Of a stretch of DNA of 64,000 bases, positions 36,435-46,031 are shown piece after piece. How positions within the stretch are numbered: the first letter of the stretch is position 1; each line of letters begins with the position of its first letter. Made by a program: the position numbers and the translations under genes. The stretch lies in NCBI RefSeq assembly GCF_007995155.1, contig NZ_CP042593.1, positions 3,080,001 to 3,144,000 on the forward strand. The letters are read 5' to 3'. The notes beneath the pieces are model-generated. The model worked only from the letters and a program-made list of their open reading frames with translations. It did not search any database and had not been told where the DNA came from. Origin of the DNA: Cytobacillus dafuensis. GTDB taxonomy: Bacteria; Bacillota; Bacilli; Bacillales; Cytobacillaceae.

Positions 36435-37087
36435 TTCTTACTCTTCCCTTTCATCCGCTTTTTCCCTTCTCTGCATACTTCTAATAGAGGACAAACATCA
36501 CATTGAGGATTCTGTGCTTTACAATGGTATCGACCAAAAAAAATCATTCGATGGTGAGTAATATGCCATTCTTCTATTGGAATCTTTTTCATTAAGGATT
36601 TCTCCACTTCCAATACGGAATCCTTCCACTTGCAAAATGCTAATCTCTTGCTAACTCGTTCAACATGGGTATCAACAGCAATTGCTGGGACACCGAAGGC
36701 AACTGAGACAACTACATTTGCAGTTTTTCTTCCGACACCCGGCAACTTTGTTAATTCGTCCCGATCCTGAGGGATAATACCATTGTATTCCTCTAATAAT
36801 AGACTGCATAATTTTTGAATATTTTTGGCTTTATTACGATATAATCCTATTGAACGAATATCATCCTGTAATTCTTCAAGAGAAACCTTTAGGTAGTCTG
36901 ATGGTGTTTTGTATTTTTGAAATAAATCTTTTGTTACTTTATTAACTAATACATCTGTGCATTGAGCCGATAAAGCAACTGCAATGACAAGTTCAAAAGG
37001 ATTGGAATGATTTAATTCGCAATGGGCATCTGGAAACATTTCTCCCATTTTATCAAGACAAAACCTTATTTGATTCTTATTTAACAA
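36431..37087 (-). CDS. nth: endonuclease III
   Basis: A 218-residue base-excision-repair glycosylase/AP lyase acting on oxidised pyrimidines. The helix-hairpin-helix LPGVGRKTANVV (about 110-121) contains the catalytic Lys; the catalytic Asp is in AVDTHVERVS (about 137). The iron-sulfur loop C-x6-C-x2-C-x5-C is in CKAQNPQCDVCPLLEVC. A TTG at 37087 is preferred as start because GGTGAG precedes it and the product then begins exactly like B. subtilis Nth; upstream GTG codons overlap the ribosome site. Confidence 0.94.
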   Translation of the reverse strand: MLNKNQIRFCLDKMGEMFPDAHCELNHSNPFELVIAVALSAQCTDVLVNKVTKDLFQKYKTPSDYLKVSLEELQDDIRSIGLYRNKAKNIQKLCSLLLEEYNGIIPQDRDELTKLPGVGRKTANVVVSVAFGVPAIAVDTHVERVSKRLAFCKWKDSVLEVEKSLMKKIPIEEWHITHHRMIFFGRYHCKAQNPQCDVCPLLEVCREGKKRMKGKSKK

Positions 37088-37163
37088 TGATCTCACCACT
37101 TAATTTTGTTTTAACAAAAATATAGTCGCTTTAATAACAGAAAGTATATGCAATAACTTTTAT

Positions 37164-37874
37164 TTATTGTTCCAACCAATTATAAAAGGGTATTGATTTT
37201 GTTGTTTGTGCCGAGCCTTCATTGGCTTTATATCGATTCTGTGATTGATTTTGTCTAAACTTTTTACCATAACTTTTAGCTTGTTCGATTGTTTTGATTC
37301 CATTCTTCTTCCACTCAAACAAAATTCTATCAATATAACGAAAATTTAGCTTACCTGAAATCACAGCTTCTCTAAGTGCAGCTTTTATTATGTGAGGATC
37401 ATGATGATCATCATCCATCCACAATGCAAGTGTCTCACATTCAAATGGAGACAATGGCCGACCAAATTCCTGTTCAAAGCATGTATATAAATCTGTTTCG
37501 TTTTGCTGATTTATGACTGCAGCTTCTTGTTTACTCTTTAAAAGAAAATGATCAAATAGTTTTTCAAATAGAGGTTCGATATTGTACTTTTCATATCGGA
37601 TTCCTTCGGCTGAATAACTGTCTTTAATTTCTATATAACCTTTTTGAATTAATTTTCTAAGTATTTCAGTACACTCTGATACAGAAATAGTCATACGTGA
37701 AGATAATTCAATTGGGGTAGGAAATTCATTTCCTTTTTCGATAAAAGAAATGACGTGCAATATTAAAACTAGTTCATGCTCATAGAGATTCATTTCTTTA
37801 TAGTGATTTAATAAAGCTCCAGGTATCGTTACATTTCCTTCCTGGAGCCACTTTAATATACTTGTTTTAGACAT
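37164..37874 (-). CDS. dnaD: DNA replication initiation protein DnaD
   Basis: A 236-residue primosome protein helping load the replicative helicase at oriC and stalled forks. It has an N-terminal winged-helix domain (about 1-110) and the C-terminal DnaB-like DDBH2 domain (about 128-196) with the family motif YIDRILFEWKKNGI. The ATG of MSKTSILKW is chosen behind AGAGGTGTC; the longer frame would add an unlikely hydrophobic extension. First gene of dnaD-nth-ypoC. Confidence 0.95.
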   Translation of the reverse strand: MSKTSILKWLQEGNVTIPGALLNHYKEMNLYEHELVLILHVISFIEKGNEFPTPIELSSRMTISVSECTEILRKLIQKGYIEIKDSYSAEGIRYEKYNIEPLFEKLFDHFLLKSKQEAAVINQQNETDLYTCFEQEFGRPLSPFECETLALWMDDDHHDPHIIKAALREAVISGKLNFRYIDRILFEWKKNGIKTIEQAKSYGKKFRQNQSQNRYKANEGSAQTTKSIPFYNWLEQ

Positions 37875-38002
37875 CCCTGACACCTCTTTATCAGTATAGC
37901 ATGAACTGCTCCTATCTAGTAAGAAGAATAAAAGGTAACTTTTCCATACTAAAAAACTCGACAGAAAGTATAACAAAAAGAGCTCACCTATAAATACTTA
38001 CT

Positions 38003-38140
38003 ATTAGAAAAACTTAGCGTTCACCAAGTCCTTTTTGGCGAATGCCTTAGTTTTTCTAATGCGATCTTATTAGCAGTTAAATTAATTGAACACACACTTT
38101 ACTTTAGTACGTTAAAAAACTTAAACTTTCCTATTAGCTA
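38003..38140 (+). repeat. palindromic repeat family 1, copy D (full length)
   Basis: About 138 bases. The outer arms ATTAGAAAAACT and AGTTTTTCTAAT are perfectly complementary; the inner stem GCGTTCACCAA/TTGGCGAATGC has two non-Watson-Crick positions on the same GTCCTTT loop. The tail is nearly identical to copy C. It lies between the dnaD promoter region and the asnS terminator, whose T run it abuts. Confidence 0.85.
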
Positions 38141-38172
38141 AAAAAAGAAAACCGGCAGATTTACCGATTTTC
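38141..38172 (-). terminator. terminator of asnS
   Basis: On the minus strand GAAAATCGG and CCGGTTTTC pair around an 8-base loop, followed by TTTTTTT, about 54 bases after the asnS stop. Confidence 0.8.
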
Positions 38173-38225
38173 TTTCACATTACTTCTCATTTAAGCTTCA
38201 TAATTTTACAATTCAAATATTAAAA

Positions 38226-39521
38226 TTATGGGTATAATCGATTTAATAATCGTGGGAATGGGATGGATTCACGAACATGTTCCACTCCACTAATCCATGC
38301 TACAGTTCTTTCAAGGCCAAGACCAAATCCTGAATGAGGAACAGAACCATATTTACGCAACTCTAAATACCATCCATACGCATCTAAATCAAGGTTATGC
38401 TCTTCCAAACGCTGCTTAAGAAGATCATAATCATGAATACGCTCTGAACCACCAATAATCTCTCCATAGCCCTCTGGAGCAATTAAGTCAGCACATAGGA
38501 CTACATCTTCTCGGTTTGGATCTGGCTGCATGTAAAATGGTTTTAATGACGTTGGATAATGAGTGATGAATACTGGCTTATCATAGCTCTCAGCAATTGC
38601 TGTTTCATGCGGAGCACCAAAATCATCTCCCCATTTAATATCATTAAACCCTTTTTCATGTAAAAATTTAATCGCTTCATCATACGTAATGCGTGGAAAA
38701 GGTGCCTTCACCTGTTCTAGCTTAGATGTGTCACGACCTAATGTTTTTAACTCTAAGCTACAATTTTCTAATACAGATTGAACTACATGAGAAACATATT
38801 CCTCCTGCACCTTTAAGCTATCCTCGTGTTCATAAAAAGCCATTTCAGGTTCAATCATCCAGAACTCAATTAAATGGCGACGAGTTTTTGATTTTTCCGC
38901 TCTAAATGTAGGACCAAATGAGAAAACCTTTCCAAGAGCCATGGCAGCTGCTTCCATATATAATTGACCGCTTTGAGATAGATATGCATCTTCATCGAAA
39001 TATTTCGTATGAAATAATTCAGATGTTCCCTCTGGTGCACTTCCAGTCAATATCGGAGGATCGATCTTTGCAAAGCCTTGTTTATTATAAAATTCATATG
39101 TAGCTCTAATGATTTCGTTTCGAATTTTCATAACGGCATGTTGGCGACGAGAGCGAAGCCATAAATGACGGTTATCCATTAAAAATTCAGTTCCATGCTC
39201 CTTTGGTGTAATTGGATAATCAACAGCAGCATGAATCACTTCAATACCTGTTACAAGCAATTCGAAACCGAATGGAGAACGTTCATCCTTTTGGATTTTT
39301 CCTGTAACATAAAGGGATGATTCTTGCGTCACTGACTTTGCCGCTTGAAATACTTCCTCTGGTACTTCACTTTTGACAATAACACCTTGAATAAATCCTG
39401 TTCCATCACGAAGTTGAAGGAAAGCAATTTTTCCGCTAGAGCGCTTATTCGCAACCCATGCTCCAATTTTTACTTCTTGTTCAACATATTTGTATACTTC
39501 AGATATTGTCGTTTTAATCAC
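38226..39521 (-). CDS. asnS: asparaginyl-tRNA synthetase
   Basis: A 431-residue class II synthetase charging tRNA-Asn. The N-terminal OB-fold binds the anticodon (about 15-100). Class II motifs 2 ([20 protein letters not shown], about 208-227) and 3 ([12 protein letters not shown], about 397-408) are present. The likely start is the GTG at 39521, preceded by GGAGGG at seven bases; the earlier in-frame ATG overlaps that ribosome site, and the GTG gives an N-terminus like B. subtilis AsnS. No T-box was seen upstream. Confidence 0.96.
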   Translation of the reverse strand: MIKTTISEVYKYVEQEVKIGAWVANKRSSGKIAFLQLRDGTGFIQGVIVKSEVPEEVFQAAKSVTQESSLYVTGKIQKDERSPFGFELLVTGIEVIHAAVDYPITPKEHGTEFLMDNRHLWLRSRRQHAVMKIRNEIIRATYEFYNKQGFAKIDPPILTGSAPEGTSELFHTKYFDEDAYLSQSGQLYMEAAAMALGKVFSFGPTFRAEKSKTRRHLIEFWMIEPEMAFYEHEDSLKVQEEYVSHVVQSVLENCSLELKTLGRDTSKLEQVKAPFPRITYDEAIKFLHEKGFNDIKWGDDFGAPHETAIAESYDKPVFITHYPTSLKPFYMQPDPNREDVVLCADLIAPEGYGEIIGGSERIHDYDLLKQRLEEHNLDLDAYGWYLELRKYGSVPHSGFGLGLERTVAWISGVEHVRESIPFPRLLNRLYP

Positions 39522-39640
39522 TAATGTTCCCTCCAAAAACTAGCAAATCTCATGTAATGTATCCAATATATTATACCTTTCAGCTAAGGGACAAGCAACA
39601 AAGAAAAGAAGAAACGCATTGAAAGAACATAATTAAAGCA

Positions 39641-39661
39641 GCAGCCGATTTCTTCGGCTGC
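39641..39661 (-). terminator. terminator of the ypmA-ypmB-aspB unit
   Basis: GCAGCCGA and TTCGGCTGC pair tightly around a TTTC loop seven bases after the aspB stop. The minus-strand T stretch behind it (TGCTTTAATT) is short but adequate. Confidence 0.7.
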
Positions 39662-39667
39662 CACTTT

Positions 39668-40858
39668 TTATTTCATATTTTTTTCGACAAATTGATGAAT
39701 TCGATCTACTGCTTTTTCTAATAATTCTAAAGATGTTGCATACGACAAACGAATGTTATTCGGTGCACCAAAGCCAGAGCCAGGGATAACCGCAACCATT
39801 GCGTCTTCAAGCAAAGCTTTTGAAAAATCATCAACATTTTGGAATCCTGTCAATTCGGCGGCAACTTTTACATTCGGGAATAAATAAAAAGCTCCTTGAG
39901 GCTTTATACATGAAAAACCAGGAATCGCAATTAACTTTTCGTAGATAATGTTTAATCGATTTTCAAACGCTTCTTGCATGTCTTTAAGCATTTTTTGTGA
40001 ACCTGAATAAGCAGCAATTGCTCCATATTGAGCAGTTGTAGTTGGATTTGATGTGCTATGACTAGCAAGGTTTGTCATTGCTTGAATAAGATCTTTATTT
40101 CCTGCTGCGTATCCAATTCTCCAACCAGTCATGGAATGAGATTTAGAAACACCATTTATGATAATTGTTTGCTCTTTTAATTCCGGGGAAATCTCAGCAA
40201 TAGATACATGCTTAAACTCACCATAAACTAGCTTTTCATAAATTTCATCAGACACAATTAATATATTATGATTTAAACAAACCTCACCTAATGCCCTTAA
40301 TTCTTCTTCTGAATAAAGCATTCCTGTTGGATTACTAGGTGAATTGATTATTACAGCCTTTGTTTTATCCGTTATCGCAGACATTAACTGTTCAGGGGTA
40401 ATTTTATACTCATTCTCCTCTTTACCCTCTATATAAACGGGAATGCCATCAGCTAATTTTACTTGTTCAGGATAGCTTACCCAATATGGTGTTGGGATAA
40501 TTACTTCATCCCCTTCATCAAGAAGTGCCTGAAATAATGTATACAGTGCATGCTTCGCACCACTTGCTACAATAATTTGACTTGGATCATAATCAATTCC
40601 TTGATCATCTTTAAACTTTTTAACAATTTCTTTTTTTAAAGCTGGAAGACCTGCAGAAGGTGTATATTTCGTATGACCTTCATTCATTGATTGAACAGCT
40701 GCATCGATTATATGCTGAGGGGTATTAAAATCGGGTTCACCTGCTCCTAAACCTATTACATCATAGCCCTGCTCCTTTAATTCTTTTGCTTTCGCGGTAA
40801 TTGCAAGTGTTGAAGATGGTGTTAATGCTTTTACTCTTTGTGCAAGATGAATCTTCAT
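39668..40858 (-). CDS. aspB: aspartate aminotransferase
   Basis: A 396-residue fold-type I PLP enzyme interconverting aspartate and oxaloacetate with glutamate. Visible: the N-terminal LGAGEPDFNTP, substrate/cofactor residues in NSPSNPTG (about 172-179), SDEIYEKLVYG, and the PLP-binding Lys in SKSHSMTGWRIGY (about 236). Start behind GTGGAGGAATTTCAGT. Follows ypmA-ypmB on the same strand and precedes asnS, linking aspartate supply to the downstream asparaginyl-tRNA synthetase, as in B. subtilis. Confidence 0.96.
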   Translation of the reverse strand: MKIHLAQRVKALTPSSTLAITAKAKELKEQGYDVIGLGAGEPDFNTPQHIIDAAVQSMNEGHTKYTPSAGLPALKKEIVKKFKDDQGIDYDPSQIIVASGAKHALYTLFQALLDEGDEVIIPTPYWVSYPEQVKLADGIPVYIEGKEENEYKITPEQLMSAITDKTKAVIINSPSNPTGMLYSEEELRALGEVCLNHNILIVSDEIYEKLVYGEFKHVSIAEISPELKEQTIIINGVSKSHSMTGWRIGYAAGNKDLIQAMTNLASHSTSNPTTTAQYGAIAAYSGSQKMLKDMQEAFENRLNIIYEKLIAIPGFSCIKPQGAFYLFPNVKVAAELTGFQNVDDFSKALLEDAMVAVIPGSGFGAPNNIRLSYATSLELLEKAVDRIHQFVEKNMK

Positions 40859-40879
40859 ACTGAAATTCCTCCACTTTTC

Positions 40880-41362
40880 TTATAAGTTCTCAATATTCTT
40901 GCGCCATTTCCCTGTTTCAAAATCAACATAATAATAATTTATTAAATCTCCCTCAGTACGGTAGTATATTTCCCATAGAGGGATATTGTTTTCTATCCCA
41001 AGTCGAATGGATATGATTTCTTTCGGATTTTTTTCTTCTTTTAGTTTGTTTAATGCTTCTTGTTTCGTAACTCCATCTTTCACATTTCGGACAATAATTC
41101 TTCCTTCGTTTTCAGGTATCCAAACATAGAGGGCTGTCCCATTTTTGTCCTTGCCTTTTAATACATAATAAGTTTCTTGGCCGTTATATAATTGAAAGTC
41201 ATCTACTTCTTTCAGCCTGGTTTCTTTCAATGCAATCTCAATTGCTTTCTTTTCGGCCGCTTTAACTGGTTCAACAGCTTTTAAATACACGAAAATCCCA
41301 GATCCTAAACCAACTGCAAGTATAATTAAGAATATAATAATTATTTTTTTCACATTTGTCAC
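40880..41362 (-). CDS. ypmB: membrane-anchored YpmB (PepSY-like domains)
   Basis: A 160-residue protein with one N-terminal signal-anchor helix (IIIIFLIILAVGLGSGIFVYL, described as residues about 7-27) and an outside domain of two PepSY-like halves, each with a KxxAIEIALKET or KQEALNKLKEE helix. It matches the Bacillus YpmB family. Located five bases downstream of ypmA. Function unknown; possibly a regulator of cell-surface enzymes. Confidence 0.88.
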   Translation of the reverse strand: MTNVKKIIIIFLIILAVGLGSGIFVYLKAVEPVKAAEKKAIEIALKETRLKEVDDFQLYNGQETYYVLKGKDKNGTALYVWIPENEGRIIVRNVKDGVTKQEALNKLKEEKNPKEIISIRLGIENNIPLWEIYYRTEGDLINYYYVDFETGKWRKNIENL

Positions 41363-41367
41363 TCTTC

Positions 41368-41538
41368 TTATGTACGATAAATTGAAAAAACCGCTTTATT
41401 TTGATCTTCCTTATCAAGTGCTAAACCAAACATTAAATCTTTTTCTTTTAATGTTCTGTTTAATACATCAACAACCTTATAGAGGTCTGGGCTAAGTTGA
41501 ATTTTCACTGTTGATATAACCTCAATTTTGCTTTCCAT
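41368..41538 (-). CDS. ypmA: small conserved protein YpmA
   Basis: A 56-residue soluble protein, MESKIEVISTVKIQL to AVFSIYRT, matching the YpmA family (DUF4264). Start chosen on GAGGAGGAATTCCAGT-ATG; the longer frame would run into untranslated leader. First gene of ypmA-ypmB-aspB. Function unknown. Confidence 0.85.
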   Translation of the reverse strand: MESKIEVISTVKIQLSPDLYKVVDVLNRTLKEKDLMFGLALDKEDQNKAVFSIYRT

Positions 41539-41706
41539 ACTGGAATTCCTCCTCAAGTACAACAATATTTGTAACTCATACACAATTAACACATCGTACA
41601 AACTATATGTACGTAACATTTTAAACCTTAATCTTTAGTATAACAGCTCTAAGTAAAGCCTTGAATAAAAAAACTAATATTTTTTCTAATCCACTTTCGT
41701 TATTTA

Positions 41707-41728
41707 GCTGCGCTTAATTAAGCGCAGC
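41707..41728. terminator. perfect 22-base palindrome after dinG
   Basis: GCTGCGCTTAATTAAGCGCAGC is self-complementary over its whole length (shown in pieces: GCTGCGCTTAA/TTAAGCGCAGC), 18 bases after the dinG stop. The dinG side lacks a T run, while the plus side has CCCTTTTACTTTTTT. Probably the dinG terminator, though less typical. Confidence 0.55.
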
Positions 41729-41745
41729 CCTTTTACTTTTTTCAA

Positions 41746-44550
41746 TTAGTTCATCGATTTTTTTATGGTATCAATCATACCGTCAATTTTACTTTTAATT
41801 ATTGGGATTTTAGGAATAGACTCTAAAAATGCTTTCCCATAATGAGTCGTAATAATTCTTCGATCAAAAATAAAAATAAATCCTTTATCACTTCTGGTTC
41901 TAATCAATCTGCCAAATCCCTGTTTAAAGCGAATAATCGCATCTGGCAAGGAATAATCTGAAAATGCATTTCCGCCACTTTGTTTAATTTGATCACATTT
42001 TGCTTCTGTGTAAGGATCATCGGGAGGTGAAAAAGGTAATCTTATTATTATTAAGCATGACAAATCTTCACCAGGGATGTCTACCCCCTCCCAAAAACTG
42101 TTTGTACCTAATAAGATGGCCTTATCAAATTTTTGAAAATTCCTTGTTAATCTTGAGCGGCTCCCACTGGAAACACCTTGTGCAATAATAGCATAATCAT
42201 CAAGAAAACCTGACTCTTTAATGAGTTCGTATGTTTTTCTTAACATTTCGTGGGAAGTAAATAAAATGAGCATCCTACCTTTAGTCGCTTCTGCAATTGA
42301 AATAATATGTTCGCTAATGGCCGTAACATACTCCTCTATTGGAACCGCATTAACCTCTGGTAAGTCCTCTGGAATAAACAGCTTTATTTGTTCTTCATAA
42401 TCAAAAGGTGATGGAATTTGTTCTACAGAACAATCAATCGGCTTTAATCCTAGCTCGTTTAAAATATAATGAAAGGAATTTTTCACCGACAAAGTAGCCG
42501 ATGTAATAATGACTGATTCCTTCTTTTCAAAGAAATCCTGCTTTAGAATATCACCAACCTCAATAGGCTGTGCATAAATAGTCGTTGCATTTTGCATAGA
42601 TCTTATATCTAATTCGATCCATATTACATAATCTTTGGAAGGATGTAATATGGCTTTTTTTATTACTAGCATGATTTCTTCTAGTTCTATACATAATGTA
42701 ACAAGCTCTTCCATAAACGATTTTTCACGTGCAGATAAATGATCCTTGATCGAGCTAATAAAATCTAATCTATTATTTAGTTCAGTATAAAAATCCTTTA
42801 ATAGAAATAGAAAACGCTCTGCACTAGCTTCTACTGCCTTCCATTCCTTACTTGCTTCATCAGCTGAAATACGGCAATTTATCCGATTATATCCCTTTCT
42901 AGACCTAGTTTTCTTTTTCGTAAACACCCCAATTATTTTAAACAGCTCATCCATTTCGAAAAGTAGTTCATTCATCATTTGATTTAATTCAAAGGAATGT
43001 ATTAACTTATAATCGCTTATTTCTTCTTTTTCTATAATTTGCTCAAGCTTATATAACAATTGTTTTTGTTCCAAATGACCAATGCGACCAAGCAAGAAAC
43101 GTGTATGTAAATAATCTAATGTAGATCCAAAATGCTTGCCTGAAGCCTTGACAAAATGATGACCTTCATCAATTACAACATGGCTATATTCAGGCAGTAT
43201 TTTATTATCTGCTACTAAATCCGATAATAGCAAGGCGTGATTCGTGATAATGATATCAGATTTTAAAGCTGCTTTTCTCGCTCGGTAATAGAAATCTCGA
43301 GATAACCATGATTTATTTTGAAGGAAAATGGCTTCATCATTTTTAATTTTATTCCAATAAATCATACCTCCACTTGATAGATTTAACTCATCGATGTCGC
43401 CAGTATTCGTTTCAGTCAACCATACAAGAATTTGCATCTTCGTTAAAACCGTATCGTAATTGTCATCCTTATCTTTTAATGTTTGTTCAAATTTAGCCAA
43501 ACTCAAATAATGATTTCTTCCTTTTAGCAGTACAGCTTTTAGCGGGAAAGGAAGCATTTTTTGCAATTTAGGAATATCATTTGAAAGGAGCTGAGCTTGC
43601 AGATTGGTCGTATATGTACTAACAATAACTGGTTGTCCAATTTCTTTTCCAAAAATAACTGCAGGGATCAAGTAAGCTAATGATTTACCTACTCCAGTAC
43701 CAGCTTCAATGATGGCATGCTTTTTTTGTGTTAAGGCTCCATAAACAGAATCCATCATTGAAAATTGACCTGATCGAATTTCATAGGCAGGAAATGCTTT
43801 TTTGAAAAGCTCTATCTTCTGCGATTGCTGAGTAGGGAATTCGATCTCTTCATGATTTTTGTAATCAATTTGATCTAGAGTCCTTTTTAAAGCAATTCCA
43901 TGATGAATATCGAGATCATCCTGTAAATATTCAATCGAAGATTCCTTTTGAATAATGATATTATCGAGAAGTAAATCTAAATCACTTTTTAATGAACCAG
44001 AGAGCTTATGAATTTGTTTAGTTGTATTTAATGGTAATTTTTCAAGTCGGACTAAAAGACGCAATAATAATTCCGCAGTCACATAAGCGTCACTGTCTGC
44101 CTGGTGCGGACGCTCATGATTTAGCCCTTCTCTTTGAGCTAATTCTGACAATTGAAAGCTATCTGCGGTTGGCATTAAAATTCTTGAAAGCTCTACTGTA
44201 TCTAATACAGGACCATAAAAGCCATTATATCCAGCCTCAATTAGCTCTTCCTGTAAAAAAGAAAGGTCAAAAAGAACATTATGGGCGACAAAATAAGCAT
44301 CTTCTAATAGGGTATGCACTTTAGGAGCAATTTCAGAAAAAACGGGAGCATCATGCACTATTTCATCATCTAACCCCGTTAATTCTTCAATAAATGGAGG
44401 AATCGGTTTTCCAGGGTTTATAAAAGAGGAGTATTCTTCAATTATTTTTCCGTTTTTGATCACAACAGCAGCAAATTGTATTATTTTATCACCCTTTTTC
44501 GGTGAATTTCCTGTTGTTTCCAAATCAATCACAACAAATTTATTACCCAT
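41746..44550 (-). CDS. dinG: DinG: exonuclease-helicase fusion without Fe-S cysteines
   Basis: A 934-residue protein. An N-terminal DnaQ-like 3'-5' exonuclease has VIDLETTG (D9, E11), HNVLFD (D95) and HQADSDAY (about 149-156). A superfamily 2 helicase follows with GTGVGKS (284-290), DEGH (461-464) and QGFGRLIR. The cluster region expected to hold four cysteines has none: the YLCL position reads YLSL (S350). This nuclease-bearing form without iron-sulfur cluster is typical of Firmicutes DinG. It probably acts as a 3'-5' exonuclease. Start behind AGAGGTGTGAAGT. Contrasts with ypvA in this window. Confidence 0.92.
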   Translation of the reverse strand: MGNKFVVIDLETTGNSPKKGDKIIQFAAVVIKNGKIIEEYSSFINPGKPIPPFIEELTGLDDEIVHDAPVFSEIAPKVHTLLEDAYFVAHNVLFDLSFLQEELIEAGYNGFYGPVLDTVELSRILMPTADSFQLSELAQREGLNHERPHQADSDAYVTAELLLRLLVRLEKLPLNTTKQIHKLSGSLKSDLDLLLDNIIIQKESSIEYLQDDLDIHHGIALKRTLDQIDYKNHEEIEFPTQQSQKIELFKKAFPAYEIRSGQFSMMDSVYGALTQKKHAIIEAGTGVGKSLAYLIPAVIFGKEIGQPVIVSTYTTNLQAQLLSNDIPKLQKMLPFPLKAVLLKGRNHYLSLAKFEQTLKDKDDNYDTVLTKMQILVWLTETNTGDIDELNLSSGGMIYWNKIKNDEAIFLQNKSWLSRDFYYRARKAALKSDIIITNHALLLSDLVADNKILPEYSHVVIDEGHHFVKASGKHFGSTLDYLHTRFLLGRIGHLEQKQLLYKLEQIIEKEEISDYKLIHSFELNQMMNELLFEMDELFKIIGVFTKKKTRSRKGYNRINCRISADEASKEWKAVEASAERFLFLLKDFYTELNNRLDFISSIKDHLSAREKSFMEELVTLCIELEEIMLVIKKAILHPSKDYVIWIELDIRSMQNATTIYAQPIEVGDILKQDFFEKKESVIITSATLSVKNSFHYILNELGLKPIDCSVEQIPSPFDYEEQIKLFIPEDLPEVNAVPIEEYVTAISEHIISIAEATKGRMLILFTSHEMLRKTYELIKESGFLDDYAIIAQGVSSGSRSRLTRNFQKFDKAILLGTNSFWEGVDIPGEDLSCLIIIRLPFSPPDDPYTEAKCDQIKQSGGNAFSDYSLPDAIIRFKQGFGRLIRTRSDKGFIFIFDRRIITTHYGKAFLESIPKIPIIKSKIDGMIDTIKKSMN

Positions 44551-44697
44551 ACTTCACACCTCTAACATTCAGTCATTCAAACGGTATCATAAAAACGGAA
44601 AAAGAAAAAGTAAAAACCTCCTTCTTATATTTTTAGCAATTTTTTGGAAATATATAGCTTCTCTAAAAGAGTATGTATATCAGCTATTCTTTTTTAC

Positions 44698-44735
44698 TAA
44701 AAAGGCCGACGCGGTACATCGGTCAGCCTTTTTTA
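44698..44735 (-). terminator. terminator of panBCD
   Basis: On the minus strand AGGC-T-GAC pairs with GTC-G-GCCT across an 11-base loop, followed by TTTTTAGT, about 36 bases after the panD stop. It also carries a T run on the plus side. Confidence 0.75.
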
Positions 44736-44770
44736 GTTAATTCATTTTATTGCAAAATGATAATATAATT

Positions 44771-45154
44771 CTAAATAATTGTTCTTTCAGGCTCTTTATT
44801 AATCATTTCCTTAATTTTATTATGATTGTCCATAATGGCGACTTTGGGTTCATGTGTTAATACTTTTTCTTCTGAAACTAAGGCATAGGATATGATAATA
44901 ACGATATCCCCTTCCTGAACAAGTCTTGCTGCAGCTCCATTAACACAGATAACACCGCTTCCTCTTTTCCCAGGAATAATATATGTTTCAAATCTAGCTC
45001 CATTGTTATTATTTACAATTTGCACCTTTTCATTTGCTACCATCCCGACTGCATCGAGAATATCGGTATCAATTGTAATGCTGCCAACATAATTTAAATT
45101 TGCTTCTGTTACAACAGCTCTGTGAATTTTGCCGTTCATCATGGTGCGATACAT
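44771..45154 (-). CDS. panD: aspartate 1-decarboxylase (pro-enzyme)
   Basis: A 127-residue pyruvoyl enzyme making beta-alanine from aspartate. The self-cleavage site is in NYVGSITID (Gly24-Ser25). Other active-site residues are visible in [22 protein letters not shown] (about 57-77: Tyr, Arg, Asn). Last gene of panB-panC-panD; starts 28 bases after the panC stop. No PanZ/PanM activator gene is seen, consistent with bacilli that do not need it. Confidence 0.96.
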   Translation of the reverse strand: MYRTMMNGKIHRAVVTEANLNYVGSITIDTDILDAVGMVANEKVQIVNNNNGARFETYIIPGKRGSGVICVNGAAARLVQEGDIVIIISYALVSEEKVLTHEPKVAIMDNHNKIKEMINKEPERTII

Positions 45155-45182
45155 GATGCTTCCCCCTAAAATAAATTTATTT

Positions 45183-46031
45183 TCATTGAATATTCAATAC
45201 TAAATTATCTATTAAACGAACTTTTGAAAATTTAACTGCTAAGGCAATTATTATTTTGCCTTCTAATTGGGTTAATTCTAAAAGTTTTGGATAGGAATAT
45301 ATTTCAATATAGTCAATATTGCCGTTTGTTTTATCTAAAATCATTTCCCTTATATAAGAGATAACAATATTAGGATTTTTTTCTCCATTTTCAATGAGGG
45401 CTTTTGCACCTTGCAGACTTTCAAAAAGTACTGGTGCTTGATCCCTTTCAATGGTAAGCAAATTTACATTTCTTGAACTTTTGGCAAGTCCATCTGATTC
45501 CCTTACGATTTCAATTGGAATAATTTCAATTGGAATGTGAAAATCATTTACAAGGCCTTCAACAATAGCAATTTGTTGAGCATCCTTCATACCAAAGAAA
45601 GCTTTTGTTGGCTGAACAATGTTAAAAAGTTTTGTAAGTACCGTTGCAACGCCATCAAAATGTCCAGGGCGGGATCTCCCACATAATACATCTGTTCTGG
45701 CATTTACTTTCACTGTTACTGTCAAAGGCTCGGGATATATTTCCTCAACTGATGGGTAAAAAATATAGTCTACACCATTGTTTTCAGCAAGCTTATGATC
45801 ACGTTCAAAATCTCTAGGATAAGAGCTTAAGTCCTCATTCGGTCCAAATTGGAGGGGATTTACAAAAATACTTAAAACAACAATGTCCGTTTCCCCTCTA
45901 GCCTTTTTAATTAGGGATAAATGACCTTCATGCAAAAAACCCATCGTTGGTACAAATCCAACCGATTTTCCAATCTTTTTATCTTTTAATATGGTTTCTT
46001 GCATTTCATCTATTGTAGTAATTACTTTCAT
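45183..46031 (-). CDS. panC: pantothenate synthetase
   Basis: A 282-residue enzyme condensing pantoate and beta-alanine with ATP. The HIGH-like motif is [12 protein letters not shown] (about 29-40), and the [27 protein letters not shown] and KSSRNVNL elements are present. The ATG overlaps the panB stop by four bases, showing coupling. Middle gene of panBCD. Confidence 0.96.
   Translation of the reverse strand: MKVITTIDEMQETILKDKKIGKSVGFVPTMGFLHEGHLSLIKKARGETDIVVLSIFVNPLQFGPNEDLSSYPRDFERDHKLAENNGVDYIFYPSVEEIYPEPLTVTVKVNARTDVLCGRSRPGHFDGVATVLTKLFNIVQPTKAFFGMKDAQQIAIVEGLVNDFHIPIEIIPIEIVRESDGLAKSSRNVNLLTIERDQAPVLFESLQGAKALIENGEKNPNIVISYIREMILDKTNGNIDYIEIYSYPKLLELTQLEGKIIIALAVKFSKVRLIDNLVLNIQ

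Noticed and set aside
39537..39667. Possible T-box leader before asnS
   Set aside because: The gap between aspB and asnS genes lacks the AGGGTGGNACCGCG-type motif and any specifier hairpin; aspB and asnS are also simply consecutive on one strand.
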